Below are positions 55,655 to 64,000 of a stretch of DNA of 64,000 nt, piece by piece; the first letter of the stretch is position 1, and each line of letters starts with the position of its first letter. Source of the stretch: Paramyrothecium sp. XJ0827 (Eukaryota > Ascomycota > Sordariomycetes > Hypocreales > Stachybotryaceae); NCBI GenBank assembly GCA_020881915.1, contig JAJFPB010000005.1, positions 434,001-498,000 on the forward strand, in the 5' to 3' direction. The position numbers were made by a program, and so were the translations under genes. The notes below the pieces were generated by a model. The model saw nothing but the letters and a program-made list of their open reading frames with translations. It was not told the DNA's origin and did no database searches.

Positions 55655-57226
55655 ATGCAATCAGGTCCTGTAACTGTCGACGCGTCGCCCATTCTCCTCA
55701 CACCTGAGCAGAAGCAGTTCGCTCAGGTGCTTGCTGAAAGGCTTCGGTTTGTTGAGGATACTCCGTTTCTTGTGGCTGGCGAATTGAGACGGCGGTTCGA
55801 GAAGGTCCCGCCACCAGTGCCACCATCTGGACTAACTTCACAAGTACCGACACCGGTATTCCCAGGCTTTGAAGTCAACGCCAAAAGCCAACACGATCTC
55901 CTCGAATTGGAAGCATCCCGCCTTAGCACCATTCCGCTGAACCAATTCTTCAAACAAGCCGGTCGTGTATTGGGGCAACTGAAAAGGCAGAAGTATCATG
56001 AAGAACGGAAGAAAACACTTCCAATGGCGTTTGGTTGGGGCCTGCAGGTGCAGGCTGAAAACATAGTACGGAGTCGGTGGGTAGAGCAGGGCATCTGGGG
56101 AGAGGACTGGGGACCGGCTTGGCGCAAACGCGATCGTTCAGTATCCATGACTCAACGGATCGAACTCGATGGGCCCTTCGCTGGTCTACATCACCCGCTG
56201 TACTGTGAAAGCATGCCGGGATTACGTTGGGGGCATGAGGCACATTCGCCAGAGATTATGCCTGGACAGGACACTGGACTCCCGCTGCGAGCTCTTGTGT
56301 CGAGACCTTTGCATCCCGAATCAACCGACAAGGAACAAATCTGGCTTCTCGACTGCCGTGCGCCAATCCCCGTTGTTCGCAATCCCGAAGCATCTCGGCC
56401 CGGCATTCAGTTCGAATATCAGGTTGCCCAAGAGCGAGAATTGCTCGAAGATGATATAGCGCCCCGACACCTGGAATCGACCGAGATAGAAGAAATGGCG
56501 CGTAGCACAGTCAAAGAAGACTGGATTTCACAAAATTTATGGAGCGACGACTGGGATGATCTCCCAGGACTAAAGTGGAAGCACGAGACGCTCGACAAGG
56601 ATGGAGCCCTCTCTGTCACCGGCGGGGACAGACGAGGCACAGGATTCGGGGGATTTGCGTCAGAATCCCTCTCTCGAAAAGCCATGAGGCAAGGCCATGC
56701 ACCACACAGCACTCCGACCTATGATAATGACGACGATGTCAGAGAACCAGAACGTTTAAACATGAGTCTGGCGGGTGACAAAACAACAGTCTATCCTAAA
56801 GTGACGCCAGGCACGGCGTCATTTGGGTTTGCAGCTGGAACAAGGAGCAAAGTGCGTTTCCAGAAGCCCGGTGACTTGAAACCATCTGGGCCTTTCACAG
56901 CCTACCTTGGGCAAGTGAAGCGAGAGGCAGTCGATTTTACTGAGCAGGATAACAAGCGACAAAGGACTGCCGCGCAGAATGAGTTGACCACCACACCAGG
57001 CCAGGGTCTCTTTGCCAGCTTCGGCGCTTTCGAACCTCAGCAATCTTTGGATGCCGAGACGGCTGACGAAGCTTCAGATCAATACATGCTAGACTGCAAG
57101 CCAAAAAGTATGGACGGGTTGCCGTCGCCGTTATCAAAAGGTGTTGCAGCAGATCAGCCTAAATCTTCGCCCAGACGAAGCGAGCGTATTGCCATACAAG
57201 TACAGAGGCGGTTACAGCAAGCGTGA
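55655..57226 (+). CDS. Uncharacterised fungal protein, probably nuclear
   Basis: 523 residues from the ATG at 55655. The frame is open from 55388, but the added N-terminus looks like leader sequence. The order is: an N-terminal segment with LTPEQKQFAQVLAERLRFVE; a middle with two related acidic/aromatic blocks, RWVEQGIWGEDWGPAWRKRD (about 130) and WISQNLWSDDWDDLPGLKWK (about 290); a low-complexity polar region; and a basic C-terminus SPRRSERIAIQVQRR. The two W-x-x-x-x-(I/L)W-x-(E/D)-DW repeats suggest a duplicated short motif. There is no catalytic domain that I recognise. The basic tail and KRQR patch near 455 could be nuclear localisation signals. Confidence 0.75.
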   Translation: MQSGPVTVDASPILLTPEQKQFAQVLAERLRFVEDTPFLVAGELRRRFEKVPPPVPPSGLTSQVPTPVFPGFEVNAKSQHDLLELEASRLSTIPLNQFFKQAGRVLGQLKRQKYHEERKKTLPMAFGWGLQVQAENIVRSRWVEQGIWGEDWGPAWRKRDRSVSMTQRIELDGPFAGLHHPLYCESMPGLRWGHEAHSPEIMPGQDTGLPLRALVSRPLHPESTDKEQIWLLDCRAPIPVVRNPEASRPGIQFEYQVAQERELLEDDIAPRHLESTEIEEMARSTVKEDWISQNLWSDDWDDLPGLKWKHETLDKDGALSVTGGDRRGTGFGGFASESLSRKAMRQGHAPHSTPTYDNDDDVREPERLNMSLAGDKTTVYPKVTPGTASFGFAAGTRSKVRFQKPGDLKPSGPFTAYLGQVKREAVDFTEQDNKRQRTAAQNELTTTPGQGLFASFGAFEPQQSLDAETADEASDQYMLDCKPKSMDGLPSPLSKGVAADQPKSSPRRSERIAIQVQRRLQQA

Positions 57227-58005
57227 GTTCTTTCTGGACCTAAATTGGCCGCCAATCCTTTTGTCAATCTTGAAAATCATGGCGGTTTTCCATAGCCACG
57301 GCTGTTGGGGCTGATTCCGCAGTCGTCGTTAGACGTGTTGTTGTTAGTTAGACTTGGCAAGCGACCCCAAGCCGGGGCAGGGACTCTGGGTGAAACTTGT
57401 AAAACTTCATCATTGTTGTCGTCAATTTCTTTGTTGTTGTTTTTTTATCTAGCATGAATAGCCTCAATCCACGCACCCTCCACTGTCCAGTTGTCCAATA
57501 GCCACAGCAATCTTTAATCGTCATTCCCTTCTGAGAAATTCACTCCTGTGAATTGCTTCTCAAATGCTGACATCGCCACCTGCAGCGAGAAACTTGCCGC
57601 ACAGATGACTTCACCAGTTCACAGCTCCTGCGCAACACGGGCTGGCCAAAATCTTCAGGCCTTCCATACACAAGCCTCAAGATACCTCCGTATCTATTAG
57701 TTGGTTAGACGGTTGCCCTTTCGCTTGGTGGATTCCGTGATCCTCGTCAATATCCACCAAAACTAGTCGCTTTCGTTGATCTTGTTTTCCAGGACTGCGT
57801 CTGTCCGTGAGTGGCCTGTAAGGGGATATTTTATTCGTGCTGTGGTGTCGGGCGGCTGTATAGTATTCCATGACAGGGCCATCCAGGAAAGGTTCAAAGT
57901 ACACCGTTGGATTTCCGAGCTCACAATGGGCCTACAGCAGCAAGTTTAGAGGATATGTTAAGTTCTAGATGTAATTTAAAGTTCTTCCACATAGATAAAC
58001 CTACT
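57227..58005. other. Intergenic, no gene seen
   Basis: This is the convergent spacer between the uncharacterised gene and the SRR1-like gene. gttgttgttagtt and ttgttgttgttttttt simple stretches occur at about 57339 and 57433. No gene is supported. Confidence 0.45.
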
Positions 58006-59243
58006 TCAAATATCCTCCAACTCGCCAAAATTTCCTACCGCCTTGTTTTTACGGACGTATAGGCAAACATTGCCAAAGTGCTCACTTTCAGGGAATTCAA
58101 CCTCGACATAGTCGGACTGGATCATTCTTTGCACACGATGAGATGGTGGATCGGTTCTGCATTTATCTTAGAATGGTGTCAATAGCGATGAGAAAGGAGA
58201 GGGTAAGCAAGTACAGGTTCGAAAAATCTTCAGTGCTTGTAATCGGAACTCGGTTCCAGATAATCAACGCAGGGCGAGCGATATCCGCCACAATTTGCCG
58301 AATAGGGATATTGGATGATATCGCGATTATCGCGCTTGTTTCATCAACTTCGAGAAATCCACGAGGATCATCGAGAACAACCATCCCAGAGTTTTCAAGT
58401 GCCCTCTTGTCCGCTTCAGTATAGATAGGGTCCTGCGCATAACAACTGATGTGTTGTGGCGAAGTAGACCGGTCTAATAGGAAGTCTCTTAAATATAGAG
58501 CGAGGGCATGTTGAAAAGCGCTGCTATCGGCGAACTTGTTTCTGGTGGTCATAGTAGAGCACGAAAAAGCGACCACCTTCTGAATATCGCGGGGTATATT
58601 GCTCGCATGGTCGTTCAAGATAGACTGTAACTTAAAGAAGTGTTCACTCATCCGCCAAGAGGAAATAGTATCTCCAAATAGTCTCTCAACATCTGCAATT
58701 TGGGTAAGATCCTGGGGAGGAAAGACTTGGCCCGTTGTCTTGTTGCGTTTTTCCATCTGATGGCAAACAACAAGAGTCAGATAATCCGTGTAAGAATTGG
58801 TGTAATTGATGGAAGTCATTGTTTCAATACTACGGTACTGTAAGCACGGTTTGGCACTTTTACATGGTTAGTTGTGTTCTAGATGTTATTTGACGAGTGT
58901 ACGAGACATACTGCACGAGCTCGAACTCGGGACCGACCTCTGGCCAACCGTAATTGACTTGCCCAGTGACCAACTTGAAGTCGACTGGCATCCCGTCTAA
59001 TCCAGTAACCCTCACTATGCCTTCTTTGTTTGCCTCGGTAAATGCTGTATCAAATGCTTGAACTATGTCTTGAATCGCCATTTTCGTGAAGAGGGGCTTT
59101 CCATCGTCATACAGAGCTCGGATCTTTGCAATCACCTCTGGATCGCATTCTTCGGAGATTGGGCGATGTGCAACAGTAGGCGCCACAAAACATATGCTTC
59201 CATGTTCTGTGTCCATACTACAAATACTGTCGTTCGAAGACAT
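58006..59243 (-). CDS. SRR1-like domain protein
   Basis: Three exons, 59243-58912, 58829-58215 and 58156-58006, give 365 residues. The start is the ATG at 59243 (SSNDSICSMDTEHG); the frame is open further upstream. The middle has the SRR1-like pattern: IPRDIQKVVAFSCSTM, then QHALALYLRDFLL, then ISCYAQDPIYTEADKRALEN, then VVLDDPRGFLEVDETSAIIA. The last exon supplies a C-terminal tail (RVQRMIQSDYVEVEFPESEH). SRR1-like proteins were first linked to circadian and light signalling in plants and are common but uncharacterised in fungi, where they are often annotated next to metabolic genes. Confidence 0.8.
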
Positions 59244-59737
59244 TCTAACGAGTTGATGGGCAATGCATGTTAGAGTGCGAGGTTGGTTGAACCTGAACTT
59301 CTCCGCTTTGACAAGGGAGCTGCTATGGATAAAATAACCGGAGTAAGTCCGAGGTTGCAACTCATTCACACACCCTCAGCACACGAACATATTCAGCTGC
59401 CGTCGGTCACTTCGTCTCCTATAAGCAAGTCGGATAGTTGCCTGTGTGTAATCTACCACATTATGCTAGTTTTCTTCTGTACTAACGTAAGTTGCAGACA
59501 TTAGTCCAATGTACTTTGCGTCATAGTCGCGAAGCTGTTCATTTCAAGCAACATTGTCTTTTTACAATTGACTGCTTCAAACAGAGCGGCCAACGCGTCG
59601 CGCATCGAGCGCCATCGAAGGATAGACCCGACTATTTTCAATGCCTCCAGGTTAGTGTGAACAGCCTCTTTCACCTCCTGTTGCCCGGCCTCGTTTCTAT
59701 GGCTAGGTACAATGCCGGACATAACCTATTCCCGCCC
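59244..59737. other. Spacer between SRR1-like and agmatinase genes
   Basis: Both flanking genes are on the minus strand. This stretch holds the SRR1 promoter and the agmatinase 3' end. No gene is seen. Confidence 0.45.
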
Positions 59738-61254
59738 CTACAGTTCCTTAGGTAGATCGTTCGAATCAACCATTTTACTCAGTGGGCCCCTCTTTACCAT
59801 GATGCTCATGATTTCATACAGGGCGTCTGCCGCTGCCATGGTGGTGTGCTCAGCATTGGTGTCATATGCCGGCTAGATACACAGTCAGTCTACTTTTGCC
59901 GCGACGAATACACTTTCGCAGAAGACCTACAGCAACTTCGACAATATCCGCTGCAATCAAATTCAGGCTTTCTAGGCCGCGAAGAATTGTCCGCAATTCT
60001 CGGGTCGACCAACCTCCTGTCTCCGGGGTTCCGGTAGCTGGGGCAAAAGCAGGATCCAGCGTGTCGATGTCCAATGAAAGGTAAACGGGGTTTTCTGTAC
60101 CGACTCGCTTGATAATCCTCTCAATAATACCATCTGTGCCGATGGTATCAATTTCTCGGGCCTCAACAATCTCAAAGCCGCAGTAGCCGTCATTGTCGTA
60201 GTCGCTTGGCCCACTCAAGGTTGTCCTGATGCCTGCATGGATATTGGTGTCATTTCGGAGCAGGCCTTCCATTGCAGCATGATAGAAGTATGTGCCGTGG
60301 TTGATACTGGCGGCCTCGGTGGGCGAGCCTCCAAAGACCTTGGGTTTCCCTATCAAAAGGTGAGCGATGATGTGCAAGTCGAGGCGTCAGAACTTACAAG
60401 TGTCCAGGTGGCTGTCGAAGTGAATGACAGTGACAGGTCCATATGCTCGGTTAATGGATCGCAAAAGAGGGAGGGTGATGGTATGGTCACCACCAAGCGT
60501 GATAATTCGAGGAAGGGTGAGGCCATTCTTAGCCGGGCCTGCCTTGTGGGCATCTGTTGCTGGAGGTCGAGAAAGTAGGTGATAGTGCCCTTCTTCAATT
60601 TGACGCAAAGCAAAGGCGTTGTCATATCTGTTGAAGGTCAACGGTGTCTGCCCATTGACTTCTGAGTGATAAGATCAATCTTACGAGGTCACAGGCACGT
60701 CGCCACAATCGAGGACAGTAGCCCAGCTGTTAAAAGGGTTCGTCGCTAGCGGCACATTGTAGCCTCCACTGATTTTGTTTAGTACACAACCAGAGTAGCG
60801 GTTTACGTCAAACAAGTCTTACTAAAGGTTGAGTCTCCGGGAACCCTGACGGATGCCTGAAGGTCCGAAGCGAGCACCGGGTCGGTAGGAGGTCCCTGTA
60901 TCGAAAGGTGCACCTATCATTGTTAATGAATCATCTCATGTGCCAGGTCAGTCCCACACAAACCGAGAAAAGCAATGTCGTATTTAATGCTGGTGTGGCC
61001 AAGGCAGGGTTGATAGGGCAAACGTCCGAAGGTAGTAATGCCAGAGAAGACAGAATCGGCCTACACCAAGATCAATCACTTTCTCTATGTTTTATCAAGA
61101 GTGTTCCTTTACACACCTGGGTGCCGCCATCTCCAGGCAACGTATTGAACCATAAAGATTGATGGGGGCCTGACATTTCTTTCTGCTTGCCATGATCCCC
61201 ATGTGCTGCGACCAGGGCAGCCAAAGCAAGACAGACTAATGAGTTGGAAAACAT
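59738..61254 (-). CDS. Agmatinase/arginase-family ureohydrolase with signal peptide
   Basis: Seven exons on the minus strand; the first is 61254-61117 and the last ends at 59738, giving about 397 residues. Residues 1-17 form a signal peptide ([18 protein letters not shown]). The core follows the agmatinase pattern: [18 protein letters not shown], then the Mn-binding GGDHT (His at about 185), DSHLDTW (about 208-214) and [17 protein letters not shown] (about 307), then [13 protein letters not shown] joined across the last intron. The metal ligands are all present. It should hydrolyse a guanidino compound (agmatine or similar) to urea and an amine, in the secretory path or outside the cell. Fungal genomes often have several such secreted copies. 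Confidence 0.93.
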
Positions 61255-62451
61255 TTGGATGCAGAGTACTTCTTGGTGTGAAATTATGGTAGAGGAAACT
61301 TCTGGGTTGGGGAATCATACGCTCTTATGGTCCTCAAGCAGAATTCTTCTAATTGCATGATGCCTTGCGCCCAGACAAGAACACCCCCATCCGACGATCG
61401 GTGACATCAAGGCATCTCCGGGGCACACTTAGTCAAGCCATTTATTCAGTATCAGTAAGATTTATCCTGCATATAACGTGCTCTGGCCGCCTCTTATCTT
61501 GGCCGAGTGCATCTCGACATCTGCAACTCGTCTCGGGTCCTCCGTGCCTTGAACGACAGTTGAGTCTTGGCACCCTGTACTGGCCTAGCGCATTTCCAAG
61601 CTTTTGGACCTTTCCATGTTCAGTCTAGGGTTCCCCGGGAATGCGAGCTGCCTTGAGTCTTGGCTCCCTGTTCGGGTTTAGTTCGTCCTGGATCTAGTTT
61701 TGATCTGGACTTCACGATGACGCCGTACTGGTGGGACAAGTGGTGGGATGAAGCATCATCTGCCGAACTTACCCAACGGCACTAACACCGCCGCTAGGAG
61801 ATGCAGACGCTATCAAATTCCGTCAGATTCCGTCTTCAAAGATAAGGCATGCATAAGACGCTGTTGTTGGTTCGTCAAGTCGGCCAAACTCGACTCGTAC
61901 CCCGAGTCGTCACCGGTCGGACGTGGGCGAGCCATGGGTTCGAGTCTTGTCATTGGAGCCCGCACTCATAATGATGCTATCCGTGCAGATGGGTCCTCTT
62001 GTGTGGCAGCTCCTGCTCGGGCGTTCACGTAAAGCCATGGCTCTTATCTTGCATCCGGATGAGCCCCGTCTCGGCTCCCAAGGCTTTTCAGCCAGGGTCT
62101 AGCTTGGTTAAAGCTTGTTAGAGCTGTTTGAATCTCATTCCGGCTTATCTCTTAGGCTTTCAAGGTGGTTTGCTGTAGATAATGCACGAGTACGTAATGA
62201 TACGAGCGTCAGATGCGCCGTGCCGATTGTGGAATCCTCAATCTGAAAGACACGTCCGACTTAGGAGAGTTGCTCTTCATTGTTTTAACAATTCTTATTT
62301 TTTCACTACAAATGATAACTTAGTACAGTAATTTCAATCGAGCTTTGTCTTTCAGGGGCCAATCTTGGTCCGGGCCCGTTTCTGGCATGTCCTTGTACTC
62401 CAAAATATTGCATTCTCAAAGATTACCTTCAACAAAATTCATCTTCCCACG
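61255..62451. other. Divergent intergenic stretch
   Basis: 1.2 kb between agmatinase (minus) and MATE (plus). GGTTCGAGTCTTG at about 61938 resembles a tRNA B-box, but no acceptor-stem pairing or A-box fits around it. No gene is seen. Confidence 0.45.
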
Positions 62452-63948
62452 ATGACGCCCTCAGCCATCTACTTCCCGCACAACCCCCTTACCCAAACCC
62501 TCTCGAACGAATCAACACCTCTTCTGGGACGAAATCGCTCTCCAAAACGATACTCTGAATACCAAGCATGGACTGCGGAGATATGGCTCTTAGTCAAGGC
62601 TTCCGTCCCGGTCATCCTGGGTTACATGCTGCAAAACAGTCTGCAAACACTATCGATCCTCGTCGTCGGTCGCTTGTCTCCCGAAGCATTGGCTACCGCT
62701 GCCTTTGCTTATATGTTCGCCATGGCTACTGCATGGCTCGTTGCCCTTGGCGGGACTACGGCCCTTGACACTCTGGCGTCGAGCAGTTTCACTAGTTCAA
62801 AGAACAAACACGACCTCGGTATTCTCTTGCAGAGGGGTATTGTTGTTCTTACCATCTTCTACCTCTTCACGGTTGTTATTTGGGCTTTTTCGGAACCACT
62901 CTTTCGGTTATTTGGTCAGGAGGAGTTCATCTGTGTACAGAGCTCTAGGTTCTTGCACATCCTTGCGCCCGGAGGTCTTGGTTACGTGTGGTTCGAATGC
63001 ATGAAGAAATACCTACAGGCACAAGGTATCTACAGGCCAGGGACTTATGTCTTGCTCATCACCTCCCCGCTCAATGTTCTTCTCAACTATATCTTTGTCT
63101 ATCGCATCGGGTTGGGCGTCTACGGTGCTCCTATTGCAACTGGGATTTCCTACTGGCTGTCCTTTCTGCTCATGGTTGCTTATACTGCGTTCGTGGAAGG
63201 AAAGGAATGCTGGGGTGGTTTGGCACCAAGACAAGCATTCAGCTATCTCGGGCCGTTCGCCAAACTAGCTTTTCTTGGCTTTGTTCATGTTGGAACAGAA
63301 TGGTGGGCGTTTGAGATCGTGGCACTAGCCGCAGGTCGCCTGGGCACGATCCCTCTTGCTGCTCAGTCCGTTATCATGACAGCGGATCAAATCATTAACA
63401 CCATACCATTCGGGATCGGCGTGGCCGCTTCGGCTCGCCTAGGCAATTTACTAGGCGCCGGAGACGCTCAGCAAGCTAAGCGCTCGGCTCACTCTGCCGC
63501 TATTCTAGCAATCGTGGTAGGAGGTCTTGTTCTAACCGTTTTGATGGCCACTCGAAACGTCATTGCCAAGATTTTCAACGACGATCCACGTGTGGTGGAA
63601 CTGGTCGCGCAGGTCATGCCATATGTGGCGCTGTTCCAGATTGCTGATGGGCTGAACGGTGGCTGTGGCGGCGCATTGAGAGGCATGGGTCGCCAATGGG
63701 TGGGTGCCGTGGTGAATATGGTGAGCTACTATGGCGGTGCGTTGCCTGCGGGCATCTACCTTGCCTTCCACGGCTGGGGATTGGCTGGCTTGTGGGTTGG
63801 GCAATGCGTTGCCCTGTATATTGTCGGGATCTTAGAATGGCTCATTGTAGGTATGAGCGACTGGGAGGAGCAGGTCCAAAAGGCAACCCATAGACTTGAA
63901 GTGGGTGGCGTAGGCCAGCCGCTCCGTGCTGAGGGAGCCGGGGTGTAG
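62452..63948 (+). CDS. MATE-family multidrug/toxin extrusion transporter
   Basis: One exon, 498 residues from the ATG at 62452; an in-frame ATG at 62365 is less likely because of its poor hydrophilic prefix. The N-terminus has the polar ESTPLLGRNRSP segment typical of fungal MATE proteins. About 12 helices follow in two MatE halves: SVPVILGYMLQNSLQTLSIL ... ALGGTTALDTLASSSF in the first and VHVGTEWWAFEIVALAAGRL ... FGIGVAASARLGNLLGAGD in the second. GGCGGALRGMGRQWVGAVVN lies near the end. It acts as an H+ or Na+ coupled exporter of small organic compounds, usually vacuolar or plasma membrane. It is complete, and the stop lies 50 bp from the window end. Confidence 0.95.
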   Translation: MTPSAIYFPHNPLTQTLSNESTPLLGRNRSPKRYSEYQAWTAEIWLLVKASVPVILGYMLQNSLQTLSILVVGRLSPEALATAAFAYMFAMATAWLVALGGTTALDTLASSSFTSSKNKHDLGILLQRGIVVLTIFYLFTVVIWAFSEPLFRLFGQEEFICVQSSRFLHILAPGGLGYVWFECMKKYLQAQGIYRPGTYVLLITSPLNVLLNYIFVYRIGLGVYGAPIATGISYWLSFLLMVAYTAFVEGKECWGGLAPRQAFSYLGPFAKLAFLGFVHVGTEWWAFEIVALAAGRLGTIPLAAQSVIMTADQIINTIPFGIGVAASARLGNLLGAGDAQQAKRSAHSAAILAIVVGGLVLTVLMATRNVIAKIFNDDPRVVELVAQVMPYVALFQIADGLNGGCGGALRGMGRQWVGAVVNMVSYYGGALPAGIYLAFHGWGLAGLWVGQCVALYIVGILEWLIVGMSDWEEQVQKATHRLEVGGVGQPLRAEGAGV

Positions 63949-64000
63949 TAGCGTAACTTTGTTCTGCGAACAATGTATGGTTATGGAAGCTTACGAGGGT

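Noticed and set aside
61870..61960. tRNA-like B-box (GGTTCGAGTC)
   Set aside because: No acceptor stem, anticodon arm or A-box could be folded around it.
1..64000. CRISPR arrays, bacterial operons or phage genes
   Set aside because: Spliced genes and fungal families throughout; no regularly spaced repeats seen.

Overview
The window is nuclear DNA of a filamentous ascomycete (Pezizomycotina, probably a sordariomycete; inferred from gene content, not from a phylogeny). Most genes carry short GT-AG introns of about 50-80 nt. There is a heterokaryon-incompatibility (HET) protein, a fungal rhodopsin-domain protein, a LaeA-like methyltransferase, a Zn2Cys6 regulator, and several gene relics with in-frame stops or frameshifts. 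The exon models below were spliced by eye; every model given with explicit exon bounds closes in frame to a stop.

Region 1 (about 1-26 kb) looks like a specialised-metabolite cluster or the tailoring half of one. In order it holds a cupin (974-1862 +), an SDR lacking its catalytic Tyr (1975-3194 -), two tail-to-tail BBE-like FAD oxidases (4301-6042 +, 6417-8102 -), a rhodopsin-domain membrane protein (9096-10489 +), a polytopic membrane protein that could be a cyclase (11169-12345 +), a SnoaL/NTF2-like small protein (12848-13312 +), a decayed AT-rich island with relics (13.4-18.4 kb), a second SDR with a GC-AG intron (18446-19444 +), a 10-exon LaeA-like methyltransferase (20270-21980 -) divergent from a P450 (22343-24259 +), and a THEM6-like hotdog protein (25042-26108 +). 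No PKS, NRPS, prenyltransferase or soluble terpene synthase is present, so the core enzyme is either outside the window or is the membrane protein.

Region 2 (28-44 kb) is accessory sequence. It holds an amino-acid/choline-type permease, a HET protein with N-terminal membrane helices, relics of a PEP-mutase/isocitrate-lyase-family gene and an oxalate-decarboxylase-like bicupin, an ABM-like protein, an NmrA-like protein, a Zn2Cys6 regulator, a P450 relic, and an MFS anion transporter followed 8 bp later by a truncated histidinol-dehydrogenase-like relic.

Region 3 (45-64 kb) holds a ferric reductase, an O-methyltransferase, a small secreted Cys-containing protein, two uncharacterised proteins, an FHA-kinase relic, an SRR1-like protein, a predicted secreted agmatinase and a MATE transporter. 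This part looks more like ordinary chromosome, apart from the relic at 54.3-55.1 kb.
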